This document shows, piece by piece, positions 28,558 through 37,759 of a DNA stretch of 50,606 nucleotides. The position numbers and the translations under genes are program-made. The number at the start of each line of letters is the position of its first letter. Position 1 is the stretch's first letter. The notes under the pieces were generated by a model. That model was not told the origin of the DNA and searched no databases. It saw only the letters and a list, made by a program, of their open reading frames with translations. The stretch is from Oscillospiraceae bacterium (GTDB lineage: Bacteria; Bacillota; Clostridia; Oscillospirales; Acutalibacteraceae), in NCBI GenBank assembly GCA_015065645.1, contig SVPW01000013.1, positions 1 to 50,606 of the forward strand. Reading direction: 5' to 3'.

Positions 28558-29334
28558 ATGGATTTAGAAAAATTATTGTGGGAAGAAAATGAAAAGCCAT
28601 TAGACCGTATTGTATATGACGGCGGTTATGCAAGGGTTTTCAGAACAATAGGCTGCATTGGTGACAGTCTTTCATCGGGTGAACACGAATCCCGTGATGC
28701 CGAGGGAAATCAGGGTTATCATGATTTTTATGATTATTCTTGGGGTCAGTATATAGCAAGAAACGCAGGAATAGATGTATATAATTTTTCAAAGGGTGGT
28801 ATGACTGCTAAATGCTTTATGGAAAGCTTTGGTGAAAAATGCGGTGCTTGGACAGATGCAAAAAAATGCCAGGCTTATATACTTGCTTTGGGTGTAAATG
28901 ATATTTACACAAAGCAGGTTGAATTGGGCGCTGTTTCCGATGTTGATTTGGAAGATTATAATAACAATAAGCCCACATTTGCGGGTTATTACGCAATGAT
29001 AATTCAAAAGCTTAAAGCTATTCAACCCGATGCTAAGTTTTTCCTTGTAACACTTCCAAACGGTGTTGAAAATCTGCGTGGTGAAGAGCATGCGGCACTG
29101 CTTAAAGAAATGGCAGAGCTTTTTAGCAATACCTATGTTATTGACCTTAGAACATACAGCCCCAAATACGATTCTGATTTTAAGAGCAAGTTTTTTGTTG
29201 GCGGTCATATGAATGCGGCAGGATATATTCTTACCGCCCAAATGATAACATCCTATATTGACTATATTGTGCGCCATAACTTCAAGGATTTTGCTCAGGT
29301 TGGTTTTATAGGCACACCCTATAAATATATTTAA
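28558..29334 (+). CDS. SGNH/GDSL-family hydrolase
   Basis: A 258-residue esterase-like protein: block I GDSLSSGE (Ser37), block III GVND (Asn114), block V GGHMNAAGY with His217. An oxyanion Gly is plausible in FSKGGMTA. The family removes acyl groups such as acetyl from glycans. No signal peptide, hence cytoplasmic. The ATG at 28558 is ten bases after GAGG; the TTG at 28549 gives three extra residues but leaves no room for a ribosome site. Together with the beta-helix protein it fits clean-up of decorated oligosaccharides. Confidence 0.82.
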   Translation: MDLEKLLWEENEKPLDRIVYDGGYARVFRTIGCIGDSLSSGEHESRDAEGNQGYHDFYDYSWGQYIARNAGIDVYNFSKGGMTAKCFMESFGEKCGAWTDAKKCQAYILALGVNDIYTKQVELGAVSDVDLEDYNNNKPTFAGYYAMIIQKLKAIQPDAKFFLVTLPNGVENLRGEEHAALLKEMAELFSNTYVIDLRTYSPKYDSDFKSKFFVGGHMNAAGYILTAQMITSYIDYIVRHNFKDFAQVGFIGTPYKYI

Positions 29335-29345
29335 GAGGCTATAAA

Positions 29346-30563
29346 ATGGAAGGTACAAAAAAGTTATCATATTACAAGGTTGTGGCATTGGGCTTCTTGG
29401 TGTATTTTTTCAGTTATGCTATGAGACTTGATTATTCTGCAAGCTTGGTTTCAATAATATCCGATCTTAATATAACCAAAACAGCGGCATCGGCTGCCGT
29501 TACGGGAAGCTTGATTACATACGGTGTAGGGCAGGTAATATGCGGTATTATAGGTGATAAAATTTCACCTGTTAAAATGATAAGTGTTGCAATGCTTGGC
29601 ACAGTGCTGGTTAATATTTTGGTTTCATTCTGCACAAGAATTGAGCTGATTACAGTGCTTTGGTGTATTAACGGTGTATGTCAGGCAATGCTTTGGCCAC
29701 CGCTGTGTCGTTTTGTTTCGGAGCAGGTGGGTACAGAAAAATATTCCAATGCCGTAACAATAGTGGGGCTTTCGGCTTCTATTGGTACAATATTTATATA
29801 TCTTTTTGTACCTGCTGTTCTTGAAATCACAATTTGGCGTAATGTTTTCAGGTGTATGTCGTTTTTTGGTATAATTATGATTTTGGTGTGGCTTTTTGCA
29901 ACACGGGGCATAAAAATGGGAAAAGCGGCAGTGCAAAAGAAAAAGGAAGAGAAAAAAATATCACTATTTGGTATGATTGCTCTTGCAGGACTTATTCCTA
30001 TTTTCATTATCATTATATTGCAGGGTATATTGCGTGATGGTATACAAACTTGGCTTCCATCGTTAGTAAAGGAAGAATTTAAGTTTGAAGAATCAACATC
30101 AATTTTAAGCACCGCAGTACTTCCGGTTTTAAGTATGGTAAGCGTTATTATTTCAAATACAATATATAATAAGCTTAAAAATGAGCTTAAAACAGCAACA
30201 ATAATGTTTTCTGTTGCGGCTTTGGCAACATTCCCAATGGCTTTGGAAATTAAAACACCGCCGCTTGTTTCAATATTGCTTGCCTCCCTTATTTCAGGAT
30301 GTATGCACGGTGTAAATCACATGCTTATTTCTCTTATTCCAAAGCATTTTTCACGCTATGGAATGGTATCAACATTCTCTGGAATTCTTAATAGCTTTAC
30401 CTATGTGGGAGCTTCGGTGGCATCGTTTGGATATGCCTTTATTTCGGATAATTTTGGTTGGGCAGCTGTTCAGATAAGCTGGTGCGTAACGGCAGTTGTT
30501 GCAAGTATTATATGCCTGCTCAAAATCAAGGGCTGGACTTCGTTTATGAAAGAAAACAGGTGA
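29346..30563 (+). CDS. MFS transporter, organophosphate-antiporter-like
   Basis: A 405-residue transporter with about twelve hydrophobic segments. GLITYGVGQ-like SLITYGVGQVICGIIGDKIS matches the loop 2-3 region of major facilitators, and NGVCQAMLWPPLCR resembles the conserved segment of the GlpT/UhpT organophosphate:phosphate antiporter branch. That branch imports sugar phosphates or glycerol phosphate. Its place among phosphoesterase genes makes a phosphorylated substrate attractive, but other MFS substrates are possible. ATG lies 11 bp after the esterase stop. Confidence 0.75.
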   Translation: MEGTKKLSYYKVVALGFLVYFFSYAMRLDYSASLVSIISDLNITKTAASAAVTGSLITYGVGQVICGIIGDKISPVKMISVAMLGTVLVNILVSFCTRIELITVLWCINGVCQAMLWPPLCRFVSEQVGTEKYSNAVTIVGLSASIGTIFIYLFVPAVLEITIWRNVFRCMSFFGIIMILVWLFATRGIKMGKAAVQKKKEEKKISLFGMIALAGLIPIFIIIILQGILRDGIQTWLPSLVKEEFKFEESTSILSTAVLPVLSMVSVIISNTIYNKLKNELKTATIMFSVAALATFPMALEIKTPPLVSILLASLISGCMHGVNHMLISLIPKHFSRYGMVSTFSGILNSFTYVGASVASFGYAFISDNFGWAAVQISWCVTAVVASIICLLKIKGWTSFMKENR

Positions 30564-30567
30564 TTAT

Positions 30568-31731
30568 ATGAGTTATACAATTAAAGAAAAGTTTGATATT
30601 ATTGATAAACAGATTAATGATGTGGGGAAAAGAAGCTTAAATTATGTTTTTTTGGCAGACCCACATGTTGATGAGTATTTAAAAAAAGATGAAAACAAAG
30701 AATTAAGGATTTATGAGGCAGAAGAAATAGTTGAACTGCGCCTTACAAGACTTGTAAAGCATCTTGAAGAGGCTGTGAAGTTTGCTGAAAATAACGAAAA
30801 TATAGATTTTTTGGCGGTTGGCGGTGATGTGCTTAATGCTTATAGCATAAAGGGTAAACAATCGGTAATTGATACATATAACCGTTCGCTTGCACCCCTT
30901 TTAAGCTGTAAAAAACCTGTTCTAATGGCATTTGGCAATCACGATGATAATGCTTTTCAAACACTTAATCCCGATGTTCCTGAGATTAAAAAGGAGTGGG
31001 TAATAAGCGATAAGGATTGGAAGGAAAAGGTTTTGGCACTTTATCCCTTTGCCAAAAAGTGTGTTTTTGATAAGAATTATGAATATTCAAAATATTTTTA
31101 TTTTGATATAGAAAATAAGAAAACAAGGGTAATTGTGCTTGATACAATGGATATGCGCCGTCCGTTTGATGAAAACGGAACTGTTACCGAAATCGTAAAT
31201 AGATTACCGAGATTCTGGTATACATATGAACAGCTTGATTGGCTGTGTAATCAGGCATTAACTGCAGGAAATGGTTGGAATTATACCTTTATTTCACATA
31301 TGGGTATTGATTACGATACCAGCTGTAACTGCAAAAACGGTGAGATGCTTCGTGATATATTTAAGGCATTTAACAAAAGAGAAAAGTATTCTTATAATTA
31401 TACCGATATGAACGGCAATGAGGTTACGGTTAATGCCGATTTTACCGGTATAAAGGATAGTAAACTCCTTTTGTTTAACTTTGGCCATCAGCATTCAGAG
31501 CTTGTTCATTACAGTGAGGATATTAACCTTTGGCAGGTTGCAACAGGTTGTGAAAATGCTTGGGGCGGCTGGGGAGGTCCTGCAGGAATTAAGGATTTGC
31601 CGTGGGTGCTTATGAAGGACCGCACCGAAGGCACTGAAAATGAAACCTGTATGGATGTATTTTCCCTTAATGAAAGGGTTGGTTATAAATACAATGTTGG
31701 TCCCGGCATGGATGCCGTAATGAAATATTAA
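30568..31731 (+). CDS. Cytoplasmic calcineurin-like metallophosphoesterase
   Basis: A 387-residue protein with the ordered metal-binding motifs of the calcineurin-like superfamily: DPH (Asp31, His33), GGDVLN, GNHDDN, ISHMG and GHQH. These bind two metal ions and hydrolyse phosphomono- or diesters. No signal peptide. The ATG overlaps the end of the transporter gene region with only 4 bp between, so the two are tightly coupled. It is not closely similar to the secreted metallophosphoesterase next door beyond the motifs. Confidence 0.82.
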   Translation: MSYTIKEKFDIIDKQINDVGKRSLNYVFLADPHVDEYLKKDENKELRIYEAEEIVELRLTRLVKHLEEAVKFAENNENIDFLAVGGDVLNAYSIKGKQSVIDTYNRSLAPLLSCKKPVLMAFGNHDDNAFQTLNPDVPEIKKEWVISDKDWKEKVLALYPFAKKCVFDKNYEYSKYFYFDIENKKTRVIVLDTMDMRRPFDENGTVTEIVNRLPRFWYTYEQLDWLCNQALTAGNGWNYTFISHMGIDYDTSCNCKNGEMLRDIFKAFNKREKYSYNYTDMNGNEVTVNADFTGIKDSKLLLFNFGHQHSELVHYSEDINLWQVATGCENAWGGWGGPAGIKDLPWVLMKDRTEGTENETCMDVFSLNERVGYKYNVGPGMDAVMKY

Positions 31732-31744
31732 AAGAGGAAATTAA

Positions 31745-34700
31745 ATGAAAAAATTTGCAAGAATTATATCTTTATGCTTAGCAGCTTCGATATTGGTTTC
31801 TTCTCTTTTTGGGCTTAATATCGCTGCTGTAACAGTAAATACGGTGGAAAATCAATCGTATATTTTAGGCGATGTTCTTTATTCAACCGATTTTGAAAAC
31901 GAAACTGTAGGAAGTATGCCGAGTGGCTGGGAAATAGCAAATACTTCATTTGGCTATAACGGCGGCGGTAAGTCAGAAGGCTCTGTTACACAACTCGGTT
32001 CAGCAGGTAAGGTATTTACCTATTCGTCCACAGGTATTGATACCTGGGTTTCCATGCCCGAAATTAAAACCCGTAATTATGTATTTGAAGCAACATTTAT
32101 AACTGCTGCAACCACATCATCGGGTTCTTTTGGTATTGCCAACGGCATGTACGGCGGTATAAAAGAAGCAGGCGGTGCAGTGTTTACATCCATACCTGTT
32201 AAAAATGCGGCAGGCTCCGGTGGATATTACCGCAGTAAGGGTACTCCAAGTGTTCAAAAGGTTGATTTTGTATCTCCCATAAAAACTCCGCCCGGAACAA
32301 CCGTTAAAATGAAGTTTGTAAGCTTTAACGGAATAAACTATTATTATATAAATGACTATTATATGGGTGCTTTTGCTCAGGGTGATAGTAAAAGTGCAAG
32401 CGATTGGGCAGGATTTTATACCTATAACGGAACCTTCCACGTAACAAATGTTACGGTTACCGAAATTGCCGATACAAAGGTTAAAACAGATACCGTTAAT
32501 CTTAAAACAGATGGTAATAATGTACAGCTTGTTGCAAATTTAAGCTTTGATAAGGCGTCAACTCTTTATAAAAACAATGTTTCGGGTGAATACGAATACA
32601 GCGATAATGCACCCTTTAAAATTGGCGTTTTAACTGCTGTTTCGGATGGCTCTGCCATAACCGAACTCAAGGAAGGGGATGCAGGTGTTGTAAGCACTGT
32701 TTTCACATCTAACACAAGTGATTACGCAAAGCTTTATTTTGAACACACTATAAATATAGAAAAATCAAACCTTGATAAATTCTATATAATACGCCCCTTT
32801 TTACTTGTTGGAGATAATTATTTCTATTCTACTGCGGTAAGCTATTGCCCCGCAAAAATTGCTAATCTTATTTACGCTTCAAGTGATGATGAAACAAAAT
32901 CAAAACTGCAAAGTGCATTTAAAGATTCCAATGTATTTAAGGGTACAAGTGCAAATTCAATAACCTTTACCCTTTTCTCTGATTTCCATTATGAACAGGA
33001 TATGTATATTGGTTCTATTGAGGATTTGAGAACAATTTTGAAGCGTGCAGATACAAGCGGTTCATCATTTATTATGAGTGCAGGCGACTTTTGTAATAAT
33101 TTTGCAGGTTCTCCTGAGCTTACGAATACATATTTAAACTATAAAAAAGAGGATGGAACAATCCTTACAGCTTATAATATTTACGGAAACCACGAGCTTG
33201 AGTCTGAAGGTAACTCAATGGCTAATGTTACACCTACCCTTACAAACAACAAGAATGTTGTTTGGGGTACGGCTGACGGTAGCTTTGACAGTAATATAGG
33301 TTATTACTATTTTGAAGAAAGCGGATTCAGAATAGTTTGTATTGATACAAACTACTCAAAGAATTCTTCAGGTGTGTGGGAGCATAACAAAGCTAATTCT
33401 TACGGTCCTCCCTCCGGAAACACAGCCTCTAACAGCTTAGGCGATGTACAGCTTGCTTGGTTTGAGAATGTTCTTACCGATGCTGCTAATAAGGGAATAC
33501 CTTGTATTGTTGTAGGTCACGCAGGATTTTCAGGCAAGTTTGCAACCTCATCATACGATGCTGAGACAGTAAGAGCAATATATGCAAGAGTTAATGCTAT
33601 TAAGGCAGGAACCGTTATTATGTCTATTAACGGTCATGAGCATACAAATAACCAAGGCTATGTAGACGGCGTATTCTATTTTGATACCAACACTGTTTTT
33701 AACGGCCGTTGGGTAGAAACAGGCGGTTCAAGCTATCATTATTCGGGTTATACTTACAGATATGAGAATTATGACGATAACGGTAATCTTATAGAAGTAT
33801 ATGACAAACCAATTACAAGCCTTTATCAAGGACGCAATACTTGGTTCTTTGAAGACCCGTTAAGTGCAGTTATTACCGTAGATGAGTTCGGTACTGTTAA
33901 GGTTGACGGTATGGAGACTACCTGGAAGTATAACATTGTTCCTACAAATCTTCCTGCAGGTAAGATGCCCAGCATTACATCCGGTACCTTCTGGGATTGT
34001 GATAGTTTGGGTCATATTTGGAGTGATGAGTGGGAGCACAACGATACTCACCATTGGCATATCTGTGAAAATCTTGGTTGCCCTACAGCTAATGTTACCG
34101 AAAACAGCGGTTATGCAAAACATAATTTCACCGAGGTTGTGGATGATAAGTATTTAGTTGAGGGCGCTACAGATGTTTATTATAAATCCTGCATTTGCGG
34201 TGCTGTAAGCGATAAAACCTTTGGAGATGGGGCGATTCCCCCAAACATTGATGTTTGGGATGGGAGTATTGCTTCTTCTTATGCCGGCGGTAGCGGTACT
34301 GCTGATAATCCTTATCTTATCAAAACACCGGAGCAGTTAGCCCGCATGATAGGCTATGATGTGCTTACTAATTATACAGGCAATACCGCTAATGGTTCAA
34401 CCAATAAGTATTATAAGCTTATGAGCGATATTTATATTAATAATATCTTTGCAGATGAATGGTATAACAATACACAGCTTAATAATTGGTATAGCTCAAC
34501 AGCAAGCCGTTTTTGCGGAAGTCTTGATGGTAACGGTTATACCGTTTACGGACTTCACTTTGCGGCCGATGCTACAAATGCGGCACTTATTCCTGTAATC
34601 GATGCATATCACGGTGAAAGATATGTTAAAAATCTTACAATATCGGATTCTTACATTAAAGGAACTGCGATGTCGGCGGCGGTTACTACAAGAATGTACG

Positions 34701-35290
34701 GCGGCACAACAAAAGCATTAACCATTGAAAACTGTTATGTAACAGATTCGGTAATTATTGCCGCAACAGATGGGTATATCGGTGGTTTATTGGCTTTTTC
34801 TTCTGTAAATACCACACCGACCTATATTAATATAAAAAATACCGCCTGCCTTGCTTCAAAGGAAGACGGTAGCCCGCTTGAATACGGTGCAGTGGGAATT
34901 TGGCTGAGCTTTTCTGCAACCAATTATCTTAATGTAACCGATAGCTTTGTATATGCCACATCTTGGGAGGGTATCACCAATAAGGGTAGTATACAAAATT
35001 CCTATCTTATAAACAATTTAGCATCTGTAAAAGGGAATGCAGCCCGGAGTACATTGTCGGGAATAGACGGTTTTGCATTTACTGAAAGCTATCCTGTAAA
35101 CATTAGAATAAGTCAGTTTATAGGTGATGTTACGGGAGATAGGGTAGGCAATGCACTTGACCTTACCGCTTTGAGGGCATTTTTGCTTAAAGGGGATAGC
35201 GTTGTTGTTTCCGATATTAATGCAGATGGTGCTTCAAATGTTAAAGATATTGTAAATCTTAAAAAGAAAATTGCCGCAGCAACGGCATAA
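31745..35290 (+). CDS. Secreted metallophosphoesterase with LamG-like, solenoid and dockerin domains
   Basis: An 1,181-residue secreted protein. Signal peptide 1 to about 28. Residues about 38-240 look like a LamG/concanavalin-type sandwich (LYSTDFENETVGSMPSGWEI, YYINDYYMGAF). Residues about 405-690 are a calcineurin-like phosphoesterase: SDFHYE, SAGDFCNN, YGNHELE, VVGHAG and NGHEHTN. A His/Cys-rich linker (WEHNDTHHWHICENLGC, CICG) leads to one solenoid module from Trp838, and residues about 1125-1181 form a dockerin (DVTGDRVGNALDL, DINADGASNVKDI). So the enzyme is aimed at a cellulosome-like scaffold or dockerin partner outside the cell. Substrate unknown; a phosphodiester on the polysaccharide is a reasonable guess. 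The gene overlaps the GH30 frame region only upstream of its true start. Confidence 0.82.
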   Translation: MKKFARIISLCLAASILVSSLFGLNIAAVTVNTVENQSYILGDVLYSTDFENETVGSMPSGWEIANTSFGYNGGGKSEGSVTQLGSAGKVFTYSSTGIDTWVSMPEIKTRNYVFEATFITAATTSSGSFGIANGMYGGIKEAGGAVFTSIPVKNAAGSGGYYRSKGTPSVQKVDFVSPIKTPPGTTVKMKFVSFNGINYYYINDYYMGAFAQGDSKSASDWAGFYTYNGTFHVTNVTVTEIADTKVKTDTVNLKTDGNNVQLVANLSFDKASTLYKNNVSGEYEYSDNAPFKIGVLTAVSDGSAITELKEGDAGVVSTVFTSNTSDYAKLYFEHTINIEKSNLDKFYIIRPFLLVGDNYFYSTAVSYCPAKIANLIYASSDDETKSKLQSAFKDSNVFKGTSANSITFTLFSDFHYEQDMYIGSIEDLRTILKRADTSGSSFIMSAGDFCNNFAGSPELTNTYLNYKKEDGTILTAYNIYGNHELESEGNSMANVTPTLTNNKNVVWGTADGSFDSNIGYYYFEESGFRIVCIDTNYSKNSSGVWEHNKANSYGPPSGNTASNSLGDVQLAWFENVLTDAANKGIPCIVVGHAGFSGKFATSSYDAETVRAIYARVNAIKAGTVIMSINGHEHTNNQGYVDGVFYFDTNTVFNGRWVETGGSSYHYSGYTYRYENYDDNGNLIEVYDKPITSLYQGRNTWFFEDPLSAVITVDEFGTVKVDGMETTWKYNIVPTNLPAGKMPSITSGTFWDCDSLGHIWSDEWEHNDTHHWHICENLGCPTANVTENSGYAKHNFTEVVDDKYLVEGATDVYYKSCICGAVSDKTFGDGAIPPNIDVWDGSIASSYAGGSGTADNPYLIKTPEQLARMIGYDVLTNYTGNTANGSTNKYYKLMSDIYINNIFADEWYNNTQLNNWYSSTASRFCGSLDGNGYTVYGLHFAADATNAALIPVIDAYHGERYVKNLTISDSYIKGTAMSAAVTTRMYGGTTKALTIENCYVTDSVIIAATDGYIGGLLAFSSVNTTPTYINIKNTACLASKEDGSPLEYGAVGIWLSFSATNYLNVTDSFVYATSWEGITNKGSIQNSYLINNLASVKGNAARSTLSGIDGFAFTESYPVNIRISQFIGDVTGDRVGNALDLTALRAFLLKGDSVVVSDINADGASNVKDIVNLKKKIAAATA
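34256..35118 (+). repeat. Single solenoid module in the secreted phosphoesterase
   Basis: Opens WDGSIASSYAGGSGT, then ARMIGYDVLTNYTGN and WYSSTASRFCG. Its nearest relative in the window is module 2 of the giant surface protein, which suggests exchange of modules between neighbouring genes. Confidence 0.8.
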
Positions 35291-35303
35291 AACGGAGGCT
35301 ATT

Positions 35304-36677
35304 ATGATAAATAACGGTTCTATTAAAAAGATAGAAACCCGTCCTTTGGAGGGGGTATTCTTTAAAGAGCAGGAAATCAAAGCTAACGATTTTTCATCAA
35401 ATACCGAATGGGGAATAGTAAATGTTTTTGATGATGTTGTATATCAGGAGATTTTAGGCTTTGGCGGTGCTTTTACCGAATCTGCGGCTTACATTTATTC
35501 TCTTTTGAGTGAAGCTGATAAAAAGCGTTTTTTGGAGCTTTATTTTGACCGTGAAAAGGGAATTGCCTATAATTTCGGCAGAACACATATAAATTCCTGT
35601 GATTTTTCTTTAGGTATTTATTCCTCTGTTGAGGAAGGGGATAAAACCCTTGAAAGCTTTAATCTTGAAAGGGAAAAGAAGTATATTCTTCCCTTTTTAA
35701 AGGATGCTTTGGCATACAGTAAGGAGGAAATAGTGCTGTTTGCTTCTCCTTGGAGTCCTCCTGCATATATGAAAGATAATAACGATATGCTTCACGGCGG
35801 AAAGCTTTTAGAGGAGTATAAGTCGGTTTGGGCACATTATTATGCCAAGTATATAAAGGCAATGGCGGCTGAGGGTGTTAAGATAAGTGCAATATCAGTT
35901 CAAAATGAGCCTAACGCTACACAAACTTGGGAAAGCTGTAACTATTCTCCCGAAGATGAAGCACAGTTTATTGAAAAATATCTTATTGATGCTTTGGATG
36001 AAGAGGGTCTTTCAGATATTAAAATAATGATTTGGGACCACAATAAAGAATGTGTTTATGACCGTGCAAAGAAAATACTCAGCAGTAAAAAGGTGAACGA
36101 AAGGGTTTGGGCAGTAGCTCACCATTGGTATTCGGGTGATCATTTTGAGGGACTTCGTCTTGTTCACGAACAGCTTAAAAAACCTGTAATAACAGGTGAA
36201 TTCTGCGGTCCTATTACCGATGATGTAAATGTTGTTGCCGAACGTTATGGTATTGAAATTTGTGAAAACTTTAATAACTATAATATTGCTTCTTGCGATT
36301 GGAATTTAATGCTTAACCAAAACGGCGGACCCTTCCATAACAGAAATGCCAAAACCGAGGGTGAACTCAGGGAAAATAAAGAGGACGGTTGTTATGCACC
36401 TATTCTTTACGATACCGAAAAGCAGGAACTGCAGGTTACACCTATTTACTATTACATAGGTCATTTTTCAAAGTATGTAATGCGTGGTGCAAAAAGGGTG
36501 GCAACCACAAAGCACCATAAGGATTTATATACCTGTGCTTTTGTAAATCCCGATGGCAGTAAGGTTTGTGTGGTTATAAATACATCAGATAAAGAACTGT
36601 ATGCAAACCTTAGATATAACGGTGGATGTACTAAAAATATATTAAAACCTCACTCAATAATAACACTTGTATTTTAG
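35304..36677 (+). CDS. GH30 family glycosidase
   Basis: A 457-residue enzyme. The N-terminal motif QEILGFGGAFTESAAY is the GH30 signature. The acid/base is Glu202 in SVQNEPN and the nucleophile Glu299 in ITGEFCG. The C-terminal beta domain ends with ALVI-type strands (CVVINTSDKELYANLRY). GH30 includes beta-glucosylceramidase, beta-1,6-glucanase, xylanase and related activities. No signal peptide, so it should act on imported oligosaccharides in the cytoplasm. The start at 35304 follows CGGAGG; the open frame extends 11 codons upstream into the dockerin gene but has no site there. With GH16 outside it fits a beta-1,3/1,6-glucan diet, which is inference. Confidence 0.85.
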   Translation: MINNGSIKKIETRPLEGVFFKEQEIKANDFSSNTEWGIVNVFDDVVYQEILGFGGAFTESAAYIYSLLSEADKKRFLELYFDREKGIAYNFGRTHINSCDFSLGIYSSVEEGDKTLESFNLEREKKYILPFLKDALAYSKEEIVLFASPWSPPAYMKDNNDMLHGGKLLEEYKSVWAHYYAKYIKAMAAEGVKISAISVQNEPNATQTWESCNYSPEDEAQFIEKYLIDALDEEGLSDIKIMIWDHNKECVYDRAKKILSSKKVNERVWAVAHHWYSGDHFEGLRLVHEQLKKPVITGEFCGPITDDVNVVAERYGIEICENFNNYNIASCDWNLMLNQNGGPFHNRNAKTEGELRENKEDGCYAPILYDTEKQELQVTPIYYYIGHFSKYVMRGAKRVATTKHHKDLYTCAFVNPDGSKVCVVINTSDKELYANLRYNGGCTKNILKPHSIITLVF

Positions 36678-36686
36678 GAGATTGAA

Positions 36687-37619
36687 ATGAAAAGACAGCA
36701 GGCATTTACCAATAATAATAAAAAATTTTTAAAGGGTGGGCTTCATTGCCATACCACCCGTTCTGATGGTCAATTAACCCCTGAGGAAACCTTAATATAC
36801 GCGAAAAACCAAGGATATGATTTTATGGCTATTACCGATCATCAGGTGTATAATCTTGTGCAGTTTGCTCCTGAAACGGGTGTTTTGGTAATACCGGGTA
36901 TGGAATACGGTAATGACCTTGTAAAAGGAAATGGTTTTCGTTGTTTTCATACCGTTTGCTTAGGTCCTTCCAAGGAGGATGGCAATGGCTATGAACATGA
37001 TCAAGAGTTTGAATGGGGATGTGCACCCAATTCGGAAAAATACCAGCCATTTCTTGATGATGCACACAATAAAAAGAATTTAACAATTCTTTGTCATCCT
37101 CAGTGGAGCAATACCAGCGCAAAGTATTTTGAAACCCAAAAGGGAAATTTTGCAATGGAAGTTTGGAACAGTGGCAGTGCAATAGGTGCTGATTGTGATG
37201 ATGATGCCGCATATTGGGATGAAATATTAGGTCAGGGCAAACTGCTTTACGGAGTGGCTACTGATGATGCCCATTCCTATGCTAATCTTTGTAAAGGTTG
37301 GGTAATGGTAAAGGCTCAAAAGGATATAAATTCCATTCTTGAAGCACTTAAAAACGGTGAGTTTTATTCCTCCTGCGGCCCTGAGATATACGATTTTTAT
37401 GTGGATGACGGCAAGGCTTGTATTGATTGCTCACCTGTTGCAAGAGTAAGGCTTCACAGTGATATGCATCCCAATCGGGTTACGGTTGATGAAGAGGGCA
37501 ATATTACCCATGCTGAGTTTGATATTGAAAACTATTGGGCAGGCGCTTATGATTATGTCAGAATAAGCATAGTTGATAAGGAAGGCAAAAAAGCCTGGAC
37601 CAACCCGATATTTTTGTAA
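36687..37619 (+). CDS. PHP-domain metallohydrolase (CehA-like)
   Basis: A 310-residue protein with PHP motifs HCHTTRSDG, AITDHQ, PGMEYG, LCHPQW and TDDAH, which bind two or three metal ions. PHP proteins of this size are often phosphoesterases or carbohydrate-linked hydrolases (CehA/McbA group). No signal peptide. Nine bp after GH30 and last in the second operon. It is the third possible phosphate-releasing enzyme in this operon. Confidence 0.8.
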   Translation: MKRQQAFTNNNKKFLKGGLHCHTTRSDGQLTPEETLIYAKNQGYDFMAITDHQVYNLVQFAPETGVLVIPGMEYGNDLVKGNGFRCFHTVCLGPSKEDGNGYEHDQEFEWGCAPNSEKYQPFLDDAHNKKNLTILCHPQWSNTSAKYFETQKGNFAMEVWNSGSAIGADCDDDAAYWDEILGQGKLLYGVATDDAHSYANLCKGWVMVKAQKDINSILEALKNGEFYSSCGPEIYDFYVDDGKACIDCSPVARVRLHSDMHPNRVTVDEEGNITHAEFDIENYWAGAYDYVRISIVDKEGKKAWTNPIFL

Positions 37620-37651
37620 GCAGGATATAACTGACTGGTCTTTATAAAAGT

Positions 37652-37689
37652 AAAACTATCCGCCCGAAGTAATTCGGGCGGATAGTTTT
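37652..37689 (+). terminator. Strong rho-independent terminator closing the second operon
   Basis: A 17-bp perfect stem (37652-37668 with 37673-37689, loop GTAA) whose 3' arm ends in TTTTA. It marks the right edge of the polysaccharide locus. Confidence 0.88.
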
Positions 37690-37759
37690 AACTGTTGTAA
37701 TTTAGAGACTTATATAATAAAATTAAAAAAGAATTTTAAATAGAAACGGACGAGTGCGT

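Noticed and set aside
28789-29388. 199-codon frame on the minus strand
   Set aside because: It lies opposite the SGNH esterase gene, is Cys/Ile-rich without motifs and has no ribosome site; an antisense shadow.
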